From Thermohalobaculum sp963822985 (lineage in GTDB: Bacteria; Pseudomonadota; Alphaproteobacteria; Rhodobacterales; Rhodobacteraceae): a stretch of DNA of 64,000 nt. The position numbers and the translations under genes were made by a program. Each line of letters begins with the position of its first letter. The first letter of the stretch is position 1. The notes under the pieces are model-generated. The model made no database searches, was not told the origin of the DNA, and worked only from the letters and a program-made list of their open reading frames with translations. This document shows positions 44,204 through 54,530 of this stretch, piece after piece. The stretch lies in the NCBI GenBank assembly GCA_963822985.1, contig CAWGJU010000003.1, positions 1-64,000 on the forward strand. The letters are read 5' to 3'.

Positions 44204-44700
44204 TGCGCCTCTCCCACAGCAGGATCGGAGAGCTGCCTATCCCCCCTGAGAGCGATGCGCCCTCTCCCCCCGCCAGAGGGAGGGCTGGGGAGCGGGGCTC
44301 CCCGCGCCCCGCCGCGCTCGCCCTCGCCGCCCTGCTCGCCGCCTGCACACAAGCCTCCGCCCCGCCCCAGCCGCGGGTGCAGCCGGAGACGATCGTCCAG
44401 TTCGCCGAGACGGGCCAGCCCGCCCGCGACCTGCTCGAGCTCGTCGCCGCGCAGTGCTGGCTCGACGGCATCCTCGGCGGCGCCTCGATGATCGTCGACC
44501 GCCAGACCGGCCGTGTCATCATCGTCTCCGACACCGAACAGCTGCTCGAGGCCGCCTTCCTCTCGACGCAAGGCGGGCAAAGCCGGGTCCGCCTCTCCGG
44601 CCCCGTCGTCGACGACCCGGTCACGACCCGCCGCCTGGCCGAGACGCTGGACCGCGCCGCCGCGACCGGCCAGACTGCCTGCCGAGCCGCGACCGGCTGA
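44203..44700 (+). CDS. Putative lipoprotein with an embedded repeat
   Basis: 165 residues if started at the ATG overlapping purQ. A hydrophobic stretch with a lipobox-like ALALAALLAACTQ sits at about residues 38-50, unusually far in. The preceding codons come from a palindromic C/G repeat (44260-44283). The mature part (LELVAAQCWLDGILGGASMI, IIVSDTEQLLEAAFLS) is not a family I recognise. The true start may lie after the repeat, or the repeat may have inserted into the signal peptide. Confidence 0.55.
   Translation: MRLSHSRIGELPIPPESDAPSPPARGRAGERGSPRPAALALAALLAACTQASAPPQPRVQPETIVQFAETGQPARDLLELVAAQCWLDGILGGASMIVDRQTGRVIIVSDTEQLLEAAFLSTQGGQSRVRLSGPVVDDPVTTRRLAETLDRAAATGQTACRAATG
44260..44283. 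repeat. Palindromic REP-like repeat inside a coding region
   Basis: CCCTCTCCCCCCGCCAGAGGG with flanking GC pairs forms a hairpin and resembles the block at 17261-17280. Such repeats are usually intergenic; here it lies in the first codons of a lipoprotein gene. Confidence 0.5.
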
Positions 44701-44738
44701 ACCAACCTGCGCACTTTGGAAGGCGGGCCAAACTCACC

Positions 44739-45665
44739 CTATTCCGCGGCCGACCCGACGCCGCCACGCTTGCGCCAGAGCCCACGAAGGGCGCCGTTCA
44801 CCACCGCCACGCCCAGCGACGCCGCCGCCACCGCCAGCCAGTCGAGCACGCTCAGGCTCTCGCCCAGGATCGCTGTCCCGGCCAGCGCCGCGCACACCGG
44901 CACCAGCGCGTTCGCGGTCGAACCCCGCGCGATCCCCAGATGCCTGAGCGCCATGCCATAGGCGAAGGCCGCGACCACGCCCGCGAGCACGCCCTGGATC
45001 AGCAGCTGCCCCGCCAGCTGCCCGGCGGTCATCCCGTCGAACACGTCCGGCCGGAAGGCCAGCCCGACGGCCAGGATCGGCAGGCTGTAGAGCCCGACAT
45101 AGGCCGTCGCCTCGGCCGGGCCGAGCCGGCTGCGTCGGAACGAGACGGCATAGACCGCCATGCCGCAGGTCGCCGTCAAAAGATACGGCGCGCCGCCCAG
45201 CGCCGCGATGTCGCCCTCGGCCGCCCACTGCCCCAGGATCAGCGCCAGCGCTCCCGCGATCAGCGCCAGCCCGACCCAGCCGGCCGGCCGCGGCCGGTCG
45301 CCGTCGACGGCCCAGGCGAGCCCGGCCACCAGGATCGGCGCCAGTCCCGGCACCAGCGGCCCGAAGAGCGCCGCCGGCACGGTCTTCATCCCCTGCGCGG
45401 TCAGCAGCGCGAAGGGCGCCCCCCAGCCGATCGTCATCAGCACGACCGCCGGCAGCGGCACGCCGCGCGGTACCAGCCCGCGGCGCAGCCAGATGGGCGC
45501 CAGCATTACTGCCGGCACGGCGTAGCGCATCGCCGCCACCGCCAGCGGCGACAGCTGCTCGGTCATGGCGTGCCGCGTCGCCACCACCCAGCCGCTCCAG
45601 ATCGCCACGGCGATCGCCCCGCCGAGCAGCCCCAGCCAGGGCCTTGCCTCGCCGCCTTCCGTCAA
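44739..45665 (-). CDS. DMT/EamA-family transporter
   Basis: 308 residues with ten hydrophobic helices in two EamA repeats, including GLLGGAIAVAIWSGWVVATR at the start and ALVPVCAALAGTAILGESLS in the second half. Inner membrane, substrate unknown. It is divergent from purL (92 bases) and convergent with the lipoprotein gene. Confidence 0.9.
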   Translation of the reverse strand: MTEGGEARPWLGLLGGAIAVAIWSGWVVATRHAMTEQLSPLAVAAMRYAVPAVMLAPIWLRRGLVPRGVPLPAVVLMTIGWGAPFALLTAQGMKTVPAALFGPLVPGLAPILVAGLAWAVDGDRPRPAGWVGLALIAGALALILGQWAAEGDIAALGGAPYLLTATCGMAVYAVSFRRSRLGPAEATAYVGLYSLPILAVGLAFRPDVFDGMTAGQLAGQLLIQGVLAGVVAAFAYGMALRHLGIARGSTANALVPVCAALAGTAILGESLSVLDWLAVAAASLGVAVVNGALRGLWRKRGGVGSAAE

Positions 45666-45756
45666 GGGAGAGCCCCATCACCGCTTTCGCCGGGCGCGAT
45701 GCCCCGCTAGAACACGGGCCCATCGCCCAGGGCAAGCGCGCAGGCAAGGCAGCCCC

Positions 45757-47934
45757 ATGATGAATGAGCCAGAGGTCACCCCGGCGCTCGCCGCCGAGCA
45801 CGGGCTGAAGCCTGACGAATACGACCGCATCCTGAAGCTGCTCGAGCGGACGCCCAGCTTCACCGAGCTCGGCATCTTCTCGGCGATGTGGAACGAGCAC
45901 TGCAGCTACAAATCATCGAAACGCTGGCTGCGCACGCTCTACACCGCCGGCCCCCAGGTGATCTGCGGCCCCGGCGAGAACGCGGGCGTCGTCGACATCG
46001 GCGACGGCCAGGCGCTTGTCTTCAAGATGGAGAGCCACAACCACCCCAGCTACATCGAGCCCTATCAGGGCGCCGCGACCGGCGTCGGCGGCATCCTGCG
46101 CGACGTCTTCACCATGGGGGCGCGACCGATCGCCTGCCTGAACGCTCTGTCCTTCGGCGATCCCTCGCACCCCAAGACCCGGTCGCTGGTGGCAGGCGTC
46201 GTCGCCGGCATCGGTGGCTATGGCAACGCCTTCGGCGTGCCGACCGTCGGCGGCGAGCTGCGCTTCCACCCCGCTTATAACGGCAACTGCCTGGTCAACG
46301 CCTTCGCCGCCGGCCTCGCCGACGCGGACGCCATCTTCTATTCGGCCGCGTCCGGCGTCGGCCGCCCGGTCGTCTACCTCGGCGCCAAGACGGGCCGCGA
46401 CGGCGTCGGTGGGGCCACCATGGCCTCGGCCGAGTTCGGCGACGAGGTCCATTCCATGCGCCCGACCGTGCAGGTCGGCGACCCGTTCACCGAAAAGCGC
46501 CTGCTCGAGGCCTGCCTGGAGCTCATGGCCTCCGGCGCCGTCGTCTCGATCCAGGACATGGGCGCCGCCGGCCTGACCTGCTCGGCCGTCGAGATGGGCG
46601 ACAAGGGAAACTTCGGCATCCGCCTCGACCTCGACCGCGTGCCCGTCCGCGAGGCGGCCATGACCGCCTACGAGATGATGCTCTCGGAATCCCAGGAGCG
46701 CATGCTGATGGTCCTCCGCCCCGAAAAGGAGGCCGCGGCGCGGGCCATCTTCGACAAATGGGACCTCGACTTCGCCATCGTCGGCGAGACCATCCCGGAG
46801 GACCGCTTCATCATCCGCCTGCATGGCGAGGTGAAGGCCGACCTGCCGCTCAAGGCCCTCTCCGGCACGGCGCCCGAATACGACCGGCCGTGGCGCGAGA
46901 CGCCGGCTACCGCCGCCGCCCCCGCCCTGCCGGAGCTTGACCCCGCCGAGGCGCTGCTCCGCCTCGTCGGATCGCCCAACCTCTGCTCGCGCGCCTGGGT
47001 CTGGGGGCAATACGACCACATGGTCGGCGCCGACACCGTGGTGCGCCCGGGCTCGGACGCCGCCGTGGTCCGCGTGCACGGCACGGGCAAGGCCGTCGCG
47101 CTGACGGCCGACGTGACGCCCCGCTACTGCAAGGCCGACCCGCGCCAGGGCGGCCGGCAGGCCGTCGCCGAGGCCTACCGCAACCTTTCGGCCACCGGCG
47201 CCCGCCCGCTCGCCGCCACCGACAATCTGAACTTCGGTAACCCCGAGCGGCCCGAGATCATGGGGCAATTGGTCGGCTGCATCCAGGGGATCGCCGAGGC
47301 CTGCCGCGACCTCGACGTGCCGATCGTCTCGGGCAATGTGTCGCTCTACAACGAGACCGACGGGCGCGCGATCCTGCCCACCCCGACCATCGGCACCGTC
47401 GGCCTGCTTGAAACAATCGAGCAGATCATCCGCATGGCCCCTGCCCCCGACCAGGCGCTGGTCCTCCTCGGCGAGACCCGCGGCCACCTCGCCCAGTCGG
47501 CCTATGCCTGGGAGCTTTTCGGCACTGCCGAGGGGCCGCCGCCACCGGTCGACCTCGATGCCGAGCGCGCCGCGGGCGAGCTCGTCCGCGCGCTGCACGG
47601 CCTCGGCCTGGTCACGGCCGCGCACGACCTCGCGGATGGCGGCCTCGGGCTCGCCGCCGCCGAAATGGCGCTCGCCGGCGGCACTGGGTTGACGCTCGAC
47701 GCCGACCCCACGCTTGCCGCTGCGGCCTGGTTCTTCGGCGAGGACCAGGCCCGCTACCTGCTCGCCACGACCGACCCGGACGCCGTCATCGCCCGCGCCC
47801 AGGCGGCCGCCGTCCCGACCCGCGCCGTCGGCCGCACCGGCGGCGACACGGTCCGCCTCGGCACCTCGGAGGTGCCGCTCGCCACCCTGCGAGAGGCGCA
47901 CGAGCGCGCCCTTCCACGCCTGATGGGCGAGTAG
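45757..47934 (+). CDS. purL: FGAM synthase subunit PurL (small form)
   Basis: 725 residues, the small PurL that needs PurS and PurQ, both encoded just upstream. Motifs: MWNEHCSYKSSK (active His), GPGENAGVVD, KMESHNHPSYIEPYQGAATG, GGATMASAEF and SIQDMGAAGL. It uses ATP and ammonia to convert FGAR to FGAM. ATG 45757 is followed by a second ATG; either could be used. A long minus-strand open frame across this gene is a GC artefact. Confidence 0.97.
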   Translation: MMNEPEVTPALAAEHGLKPDEYDRILKLLERTPSFTELGIFSAMWNEHCSYKSSKRWLRTLYTAGPQVICGPGENAGVVDIGDGQALVFKMESHNHPSYIEPYQGAATGVGGILRDVFTMGARPIACLNALSFGDPSHPKTRSLVAGVVAGIGGYGNAFGVPTVGGELRFHPAYNGNCLVNAFAAGLADADAIFYSAASGVGRPVVYLGAKTGRDGVGGATMASAEFGDEVHSMRPTVQVGDPFTEKRLLEACLELMASGAVVSIQDMGAAGLTCSAVEMGDKGNFGIRLDLDRVPVREAAMTAYEMMLSESQERMLMVLRPEKEAAARAIFDKWDLDFAIVGETIPEDRFIIRLHGEVKADLPLKALSGTAPEYDRPWRETPATAAAPALPELDPAEALLRLVGSPNLCSRAWVWGQYDHMVGADTVVRPGSDAAVVRVHGTGKAVALTADVTPRYCKADPRQGGRQAVAEAYRNLSATGARPLAATDNLNFGNPERPEIMGQLVGCIQGIAEACRDLDVPIVSGNVSLYNETDGRAILPTPTIGTVGLLETIEQIIRMAPAPDQALVLLGETRGHLAQSAYAWELFGTAEGPPPPVDLDAERAAGELVRALHGLGLVTAAHDLADGGLGLAAAEMALAGGTGLTLDADPTLAAAAWFFGEDQARYLLATTDPDAVIARAQAAAVPTRAVGRTGGDTVRLGTSEVPLATLREAHERALPRLMGE

Positions 47935-48017
47935 ACCGCCGAGTCCTCCTGTGCCGAGGATCCGGGCTCAATGCACCGGCGGCACGCCACAAATGTCGGG
48001 CGGTAGATCAGGCGCCG

Positions 48018-48578
48018 CTACCCGGGCGGGGCGGCGCCAAGCGCCTCCGAGGCCTTGCCGAGCCGCGGCAGCTGCGCCCGCTTCAGCGCCGGGCGGGCGC
48101 GCCCGGGCGCGATCCCGGCCGCGGCCAGCGCCGCCGCGACGACCTCCGCCATGAGGCCCGGCGACAGGCTCAGCAGCTCCCAAAGGTAACCGTCGGGGTG
48201 GCGCGCCTCCAGCCTGCACCCCGCCAGCGCCCGCCGCGGAAAATCTCGCAGGTTGAACGTCAGCAGCAGGTCGGCCCGTCCGGCCAAGGCCGCCGCCAGC
48301 ACATGCGCGTCGGCCGGGTCGGGCAGGCGGATCGCCGCCTCGGCCCCCGGCGCCGGTTCGACGCGCGCCTCGGGGAAGCGCGTCGCCATCTCGGCTTGCG
48401 CCGCGCGCGCCTCGTCCTCGGCCGCAACGCCGAGCTTGGTCGCCACCGCGATCCGCCATTCGTCGAGCACCCGCCCCGACCAGAGCGGCGCGCACAGGCC
48501 GGCCTCGGCCGCGCCGAGCAGCACCCCGCGCACCAGCGAGGGATAGAGCACGCAGGCGTCAAGGAAGACCCGTCTCAC
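48018..48578 (-). CDS. PIN-domain protein, RSP_2648 type
   Basis: 186 residues from GTG 48578 (MRRVFLDACVLYPSLVRGVL). Acidic residues typical of PIN nucleases are seen in LDACVLYP (Asp7) and DPADAHVLAAAL, with LLTFNLRDFP after. The length and C-terminal part (SLSPGLMAEVVAAALAAAG) match the alphaproteobacterial RSP_2648 family. No antitoxin gene is evident beside it, so it is probably not a standard VapBC pair; RNA target unknown. Confidence 0.8.
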   Translation of the reverse strand: MRRVFLDACVLYPSLVRGVLLGAAEAGLCAPLWSGRVLDEWRIAVATKLGVAAEDEARAAQAEMATRFPEARVEPAPGAEAAIRLPDPADAHVLAAALAGRADLLLTFNLRDFPRRALAGCRLEARHPDGYLWELLSLSPGLMAEVVAAALAAAGIAPGRARPALKRAQLPRLGKASEALGAAPPG

Positions 48579-48696
48579 GGCCGGGCGCCTACGCCGGCTT
48601 TCACCCGCGCAACAGCTGGACGGGGCGAACGGCAAGGATTCTTCAGGAACCGCCGGTCATTCATGAGCATGCTTTGACGCCACACCGGAGCCATCG

Positions 48697-49134
48697 ATGA
48701 ACAATCCGAGCGAGGCCGCTCGCCGAGCATGGGAAACGCGTCGCTTGCGCCATCGTCCGACGTTCGATTTGCAGAGTCGAGAAGGGCGCGTGCTTCGGCA
48801 TTCTTATAGCAGAGCGACGGCCGCGATAACTAAGGCCGCGAAACTCGGCATCCCGGTTGATGCTGGGTGGATGATGGATGCGCCTGCCCGGATCATGGAG
48901 CAGGGTTACAGGTGCACTTTGACCGGTATCCCGTTCGATGTGGATTATCGCACGACGGGCGCTGGGGGAACGCACCTGGCTCCCAGTCCCGACCGCATCG
49001 AACCCAGCCGCGGGTATGTGGCCGGCAATGTTCGTTGGGTGCTGTGGGCTGTTAACCGCGCGAAGGGCGAAATGCCGGAAGAGCTGTTCCTACGAATCTG
49101 CAAAGCAGTTGCAGCCAACCCCAAGAGAGCTTGA
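48697..49134 (+). CDS. HNH-like endonuclease fold protein
   Basis: 145 residues. The core CTLTGIPFDVDY ... LAPSPDRIEPSRGYVAGNVR then WVLWAVNRAKGEMPEELFL matches the phage-type HNH pattern (C-x-TG-x-P-F ... SxDRID...GY-x-x-GNVR-V...N). The N-terminal SEAARRAWETRRLRH recalls a DNA-binding motif in homing-type nucleases. Codon usage is less GC-rich than its neighbours, suggesting horizontal acquisition. It is flanked by host genes and looks like a lone insertion. Confidence 0.65.
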   Translation: MNNPSEAARRAWETRRLRHRPTFDLQSREGRVLRHSYSRATAAITKAAKLGIPVDAGWMMDAPARIMEQGYRCTLTGIPFDVDYRTTGAGGTHLAPSPDRIEPSRGYVAGNVRWVLWAVNRAKGEMPEELFLRICKAVAANPKRA

Positions 49135-49184
49135 TGGGCCGGAGCAGACCTGTTGCGGCATGAGCGCGACGGCATCTTTGGCAC

Positions 49185-50480
49185 TTAACCGTCCAGCCGG
49201 AAGACCAGCGCCTTCAAATACCCAGTCTCGGGCAGACCGACATGCACCGGATGGTCGGGCCCGGCGCGGCCCGAGTGGACCAGCGCCCCGCCTCGCGCCG
49301 CCTTGCGAACGCCGTCGACGCAGGCGCCATGGAACGCCTCGACGCCCACGGCATGGCTGCACGAGCAGAGCACCAGGAACCCGCCGGGCGCCACCAGCGG
49401 CGCCGCCAGACGCGCGAGCCTCTCATAGCCGCGCAGGCCTGCCGGCACGGCCTGCTTCGAGGGCGCGAAGGCCGGCGGGTCGCAGACGACGATGTCGTAT
49501 CGCTCGCCCGCCAGCCCGGCCAGCGCCTCGAAGGCATCGACCTGGCTGGTCGCATAGCGTTCGGGCAGCCCCATGCGCCGCGCGCTCTCCTCGGCCAGCG
49601 CCAGCGCGGGGGCCGAGCTGTCGACCGCCAGCACCTGCGCGGCACCGCCGGCCAGCGCCGCCAGCCCGAAACCGCCGACATGGGAGAAGACGTCGAGCAT
49701 CCGCGCGCCGGTGGCCAGCCGGCGCACGAAGGCGTGGTTGTCGCGCTGATCGTAATAAAGCCCGGTCTTCTGCCCGCCCGTCAGATCGGCGAGGTAGACG
49801 GCGCCGTTCATCGGCACCCTGACCGGCCCGTCCAGCGTGCCTAGCGCCACGTCGAGCCGCTCGCCCAGCCCTTCCAAGCCGCGCACCCGCGAGGTGGCGT
49901 TGACCACCACGGTCGAGCAGCCGGTGACCTGGACCAGGCCATCCACCAGCGGCACGATCAGCCGGTCGGCCCAGGCGGCGTTCGGCTGCACGACCGCCGC
50001 CTCGCCATAGCGATCGACCACCACCGCTGGCAGCCCGTCGCCCTCCGCATGCACCAGCCGGTAGAAGGGCGCGTCATAAAGCCGCTCGCGCAAGGCCAGC
50101 GCCCGCCGGAACCGGCCGGCGAACCACGCCGAATCGACCACTGCCTCCGGGTCGGCGTCGAGAAGCCGGGCGGCGATCTGGCTGTCGGGGTTGAACGCAG
50201 CGAGCCCCAGCGGCCGCTCGCCCTCGATCAGCCGGACGAGCTCGCCGCCCGGCAGCTTGCGCGTGCGCCGGTCCATGGCGATCTCGTCGGCGAAGGCCCA
50301 GGGCGCGCCCTGGGCCAGGCGCCGCCCCCGGCCGGGCCGCAGCCGCACCGCAGGCCGGTCCGAGGCGGGCCGGGCCTCTGCGGGATCCGCTGGCGGATGG
50401 CCCGCCGCTCGATCGGCGACTGGCGGATCGGCGGCCGGCTCTTGGTCGGCGGGCTGATGGTCGGGCGAAGCGTCGGTCAT
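49185..50480 (-). CDS. Class I SAM-dependent rRNA methyltransferase, RlmI-like
   Basis: 431 residues: a low-complexity Asp/Pro/Ala-rich N-terminal 45 residues, then a PUA-like domain (VRLRPGRGRRLAQGAPWAFA) and a Rossmann methyltransferase domain with LDVFSHVGGFGLAALAG (SAM motif I) and VVCDPPAFAPSK (motif IV). RlmI methylates C1962 of 23S rRNA. The repeated DP-type N-terminal stretch is not conserved and may be unstructured. Confidence 0.9.
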   Translation of the reverse strand: MTDASPDHQPADQEPAADPPVADRAAGHPPADPAEARPASDRPAVRLRPGRGRRLAQGAPWAFADEIAMDRRTRKLPGGELVRLIEGERPLGLAAFNPDSQIAARLLDADPEAVVDSAWFAGRFRRALALRERLYDAPFYRLVHAEGDGLPAVVVDRYGEAAVVQPNAAWADRLIVPLVDGLVQVTGCSTVVVNATSRVRGLEGLGERLDVALGTLDGPVRVPMNGAVYLADLTGGQKTGLYYDQRDNHAFVRRLATGARMLDVFSHVGGFGLAALAGGAAQVLAVDSSAPALALAEESARRMGLPERYATSQVDAFEALAGLAGERYDIVVCDPPAFAPSKQAVPAGLRGYERLARLAAPLVAPGGFLVLCSCSHAVGVEAFHGACVDGVRKAARGGALVHSGRAGPDHPVHVGLPETGYLKALVFRLDG

Positions 50481-50519
50481 TCGCCTCTCCTAGCCGCTCC
50501 GGCCGGAGGGCGAAAGATT

Positions 50520-50714
50520 CTACGGGCCCGCGTGCGTCATCGCGACAGTCGGCGTGCTCCACCGTTGGCGCGCCAGCAGCGCCCAGGCGGAACTCAGCAT
50601 CCGCCCAAGCGTCTCCGCCCGCAGCTGCCGCGCCCGCTCGACGGTCGCCCGCGTCTCGTACTGGCTCGGGATCGCGATCTGCATCCCGGTCCGCGCCTGC
50701 GTTTCGGTCCTCAT
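50520..50714 (-). CDS. Small protein with amphipathic helix, RSP_7527-like
   Basis: 64 residues; AAAGGA lies 6 bases before the ATG, a good ribosome site. The segment ERARQLRAETLGRMLSSAWA recalls the short alphaproteobacterial proteins with an RARxLRAEAL pattern. Function unknown. It sits between the RlmI-like gene and soxG. Confidence 0.55.
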   Translation of the reverse strand: MRTETQARTGMQIAIPSQYETRATVERARQLRAETLGRMLSSAWALLARQRWSTPTVAMTHAGP

Positions 50715-50972
50715 CTTCTGTCCTTTCTCGTGCGGCCCATGCCGCTCCGTGTCGGACAGCGCAGATAAGGCTCATGCTGCGGTGCAGAACCGCCATGCGG
50801 CGCAAGGCCGGTTGCCGTTCGCGTCAACCCCCGCCGGCGCAATTTTCTTCGGCGCAGAGCGCGGAATCATGGCGGATCTGCCTTGTCGGCACGCGCGCGC
50901 GCCAACCTCGCTGAAGATCTGCCCCAGTGGCCGCGACGCCGCTCCGGCCTTCGCAGAGATCGGCATGGAGCC

Positions 50973-51566
50973 TCAGCCCCAGCCGACCTCCGATCCCAGC
51001 CGGGCCGAATCCTCCAGAAACGCGAAGAGATGCCCGGCATGGCTGCGAAAGGCGACGATCTCCCACAGCTCGGGCTCGAGCCGCCACAGGGCGACGGCGA
51101 TGCCGGCCGTCGTCGTGCGCCGGGCGCTGCCGGGCTGGAAGGCACGGTCGGACAGGTCGCAGGGCACGCCCTTGGCCAGCACCTCGCCGACGAGCGGCCC
51201 CGTCAGGCGCAGCACCACCCGCATGTCCGAGACATCGAGCGCCAGATGGTGCCGGCCGGCCAGCAGCTGACCCAGCCGCTCGACCGCCGCAGCCGCCTCG
51301 GCCCTGGGCACCAGCAGCAAGAGCTCGTCCGGCGCCATCCAGACGGCGCCTCGCTCGCCCGTCATCCGCACGCCCCAAGTGGCGGGCATCTCCACGCCGG
51401 CGATTTCGCTGACGGCGCCGGCCATTTCCTGACCTGCAAAGTCGCCCTTCAGCAGCACCTGGCCGCGCGGACCCGCGTCCTCGATGCCTACGCAGGCGCC
51501 GCGTACGCTGGCGCCGGCCAACGCCGAGACTGGCTCCGAGACTGATACCGGGACGGGGTCAGACAT
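50973..51566 (-). CDS. soxG: Sarcosine oxidase gamma subunit
   Basis: 197 residues related to GcvT-like folds (WMAPDELLLLVPRAEAAAAV, HLALDVSDMRVVLRLTGPLV, RTTTAGIAVALWRLEPELWE). It is the small gamma subunit of heterotetrameric sarcosine oxidase. Its ATG overlaps the end of soxA. About 260 bases of apparently empty sequence follow it. Confidence 0.93.
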   Translation of the reverse strand: MSDPVPVSVSEPVSALAGASVRGACVGIEDAGPRGQVLLKGDFAGQEMAGAVSEIAGVEMPATWGVRMTGERGAVWMAPDELLLLVPRAEAAAAVERLGQLLAGRHHLALDVSDMRVVLRLTGPLVGEVLAKGVPCDLSDRAFQPGSARRTTTAGIAVALWRLEPELWEIVAFRSHAGHLFAFLEDSARLGSEVGWG

Positions 51567-54530
51567 TGCGCTCTCCCGCCTTGTCGTAGAACACCGGGTC
51601 GACGATCTGCGCCCGGATCACGCGGCCCTCGCTCGATCGGGAACTCCAGCCATTCGCCCATGCGCGAGAGCCCGTCCTCGACCAGCGCCATGGCGATCGA
51701 ATGCCCCAGCGTCGGCGAGAAATAGGTCGAGGTCACGTGGCCGATCGTCGTCATCGCCATGTGCTCGCGCACATGGCGCACGGCATGCGCGCCGTCCGGC
51801 AGCACGGCGTTCGGGTCCTCGGTCTTCAGCCCCACAAGCTGCTTGCGGCCGCGCCGCGTCAGGTCGGGCGCGCTCCTGCCCGCGCTTGCCGATGAAGTCG
51901 GCCTTCTTCTTCGAGACCGCCCAGCCGAGGTTCAGGTCCTGCGGCGTCACCGTGCCATCGGTCTCGTCGCCGATCATGATGAAGCCCTTCTCGGCCCGCA
52001 TCACATGCAGCGCCTCGGTGCCGTAGGGCATTACCCCATGCGGCTCGCCCGCCTTCAGCAGCGCCTCCCAGAGCGCCGGCCCGTGACCGGCCGGCGTCGC
52101 GATCTCGAAGCCGAGCTCGCCCGAGAACGAGATGCGGAAGAGCCGCACCGGGCAGCCGGCCACCTGCCCTTGCGTATAGGACATGAAGGGCAGCGCCTCG
52201 GCCGACAGGTCGATGTCGGTTTCGGCGCCCATGATCACCTGGCGCGCCTCGGGCCCGGCGACGGCGACCTGCGCCCACTGGTCGGTGACGTTCGCGGTGA
52301 AGACGCCCAGGTCCCACCATTCCGTTTGCAGCCATTCCTCGAGATGCGCGTGCACCCGGTCCGAGCCGCCCGAGGTGGTATGGCAGAGAAAGGTGTCCTC
52401 CGACAGCCGCACCACGACTCCGTCGTCGAACAGGAAGCCCGCCTCGTTGCACATCAGCCCATAGCGGCAGCGGCCGGGCTTCAGGCTCGACATCACGTTG
52501 GTGTAGACGAGGTCGAGGAACTTCGGGGCGTCGGGCCCCTTGACGACGATCTTGCCGAGCGTCGAGGCGTCCAGCATGCCGACCTTCTGCCGCGCGTTCA
52601 GGATCTCGCGCCTGACGGCGGCGTGACGGTCCTCGCCGGGGCGCCGATAGCAGAAGGGGCGGCGCCAATCGCCCACCGGCTCCCAATCGGCGCCGTTGGC
52701 GTCCGACCAGGCGTGGATGGGCGACTGCCGCACGGCCTTGAAGAGCGGCCCCTTGGCCTGGCCGGTGATCGAGCCGAAGCTGATCGGCTGATAGGGCGGC
52801 CTGAAGGTCGTCGTCCCCACCTGGGGGATTGGCGCGCCCAGCTCGTCGGCCAGAATGGCCAGGCCGTTGATGTTGCTGGTCTTGCCCTGGTCGGTCGCCA
52901 TGCCGAGCGTGGTGTAGCGCTTGGCGTGCTCGACGCTCTCATAGCCTTCGCGGGCGGCGAGCCGCACATCCGCCGCGGTGACGTCGTTCTGGAAGTCGAC
53001 GAAGTGCTTGGTCCCGTGCGCATAGCGCCCGCGCGCCGGGATTGACCAGGCCGGCTGCAGCGGCGCCTCCTGCGGCGCCTCCACGCGCGCGTCCGGCAGG
53101 ATGGACGAGGTGCGCAGCTCGCCCGCCGCCGCACCCACGCAGGTCGCGAGCGGCGCGCCGTCGGCGCCGATCGGGGCGCGCTCCGGGTCCGGGCGGAACA
53201 TTGCCTCGGCCTCGTCCCAGACCGGGCGGGCGCCAGGATGCGACCAGAGGTGCAGCGCGGGGCTCCAGCCGCCGGAGGTGGCGACGAGGTCGCAGCCGAT
53301 CCGCTCGAGCGTGCCGCCCATCCCGCCCGAATCCGTCAGCCGGGCGATGGCGACCTCCGTGACCCGCAAGCCCCCGCCGGCATGGTCGATACCATGCGCC
53401 TCGCGCACTGGGATGCGCAGCGCGCGGACGCGCTCGGGCAGGTCGCCATCCACCCGCGCCCGGGTGTCGATGACCGCCTTCACATGGGCGCCCGCCTCGT
53501 GCAGCGCGATCGCCGTCCGGTAGGCGTCGTCATTGTTGGCGAAGACCAACGCCGAATGGCCCGGCAGCACGCCCCAGAGCCGGATGTAGTCGCGCACCGC
53601 CGAGGCCAGCATCACGCCCGGCAGGTCGTTGTTGGCGAAGACCAGCGGCCGCTCGAGCGCGCCGGTGGCCAGCACGACCCGGCCCGCCCTGATGCGCCAC
53701 AGCCTGTGGCGCGGCGCGCCGGCCACGCCCGGCCGATGGTCCGCCACGCGCTCGTGCACCAGGACATAGCCGTGATCGTGAAGGGCGGCCGCCATGGCGC
53801 GCGGCCGCATCCGCAGGTTCGGCATCGCCTCGAGCGCGCCGACCTGCTCGGCCACCCAGTCGGCGCCCGGGCGCCCGTCGATCAGATCGCCGTCGACCAG
53901 GGCGCGGCCGCCCCAGTGCGCCGCCTGCTCGACCAGCAGCACCTCGCGGCCCCCCTCCGCCGCCTCGCGCGCGGCGTGCAGGCCGGCGATGCCGCCGCCG
54001 ATGACGAGCGTGTCGACATGAGCGTGGAAATGCTCGTAGCGGTCGGGGTCCGGCGCCACGGGCGCCTTGCCGAGACCCGCCGCCTGGCGGATCGCCGGCT
54101 CGTAGACGTGCTTCCAGGCCTGCCGCGGCCAGATAAAGGTCTTGTAGTAGAACCCGGCGGGGGTGACCGGGGCAAACTTCGACACCCAGTTCGTGACCGC
54201 GCTGACGTCGTTCTGCAGATTAGGCCAGCGGTTCTGCGACTCCGACACCAGGCCTTCGAAAAGCCAGGTCGTCGTCGCCCGCTGGTTCGGCTCGAAGCGG
54301 CCGCCGGCACCGACGCCCATCAGTGCATTCGGCTCCTCGGCCCCCGAGGCGAGGATGCCGCGCGGCCGGTGGTACTTGAACGAGCGTCCGACCAGCACGC
54401 GGCCGTTCGCCAGCAGGGCCGAGGCGAGGGTGTCGCCCGCAAAGCCCTGGAGCCGCGCGCCGTCGAAGGTGAAGCCGAGCGGCCGCTCGCGGTCGATCAG
54501 CAAGCCGCCGGAGGAAAGTCGCCCGCTCAC
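51559..54530 (-). pseudogene. soxA: Sarcosine oxidase alpha subunit, two +1 frameshifts near the 3' end
   Basis: From GTG 54530 (overlapping the soxD stop, GTGA): an N-terminal 2Fe-2S-like/NAD module (RLSSGGLLIDRERPLGFTFD), the nucleotide site VDTLVIGGGIAGLHAAREAA, then a GcvT-like folate domain (TLGKIVVKGPDAPKFLDLVY). It demethylates sarcosine with SoxBDG, passing methylene to tetrahydrofolate. Extra bases near 51882 and 51631 interrupt KRGQERPDLTRRGRKQLVGL and FPIEEGRVIRAQIVDPVFYD. Removing them gives 989 residues ending KAGERNV. Confidence 0.92.

Noticed and set aside
45913..47901. Long minus-strand open frame (over 600 codons) across purL
   Set aside because: It mirrors purL codon structure in GC-rich DNA, has no recognisable domain, and purL is complete on the plus strand.
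48018..48696. Toxin-antitoxin reading of the PIN gene
   Set aside because: No small antitoxin frame overlaps or directly precedes it; the family is usually solitary in alphaproteobacteria.
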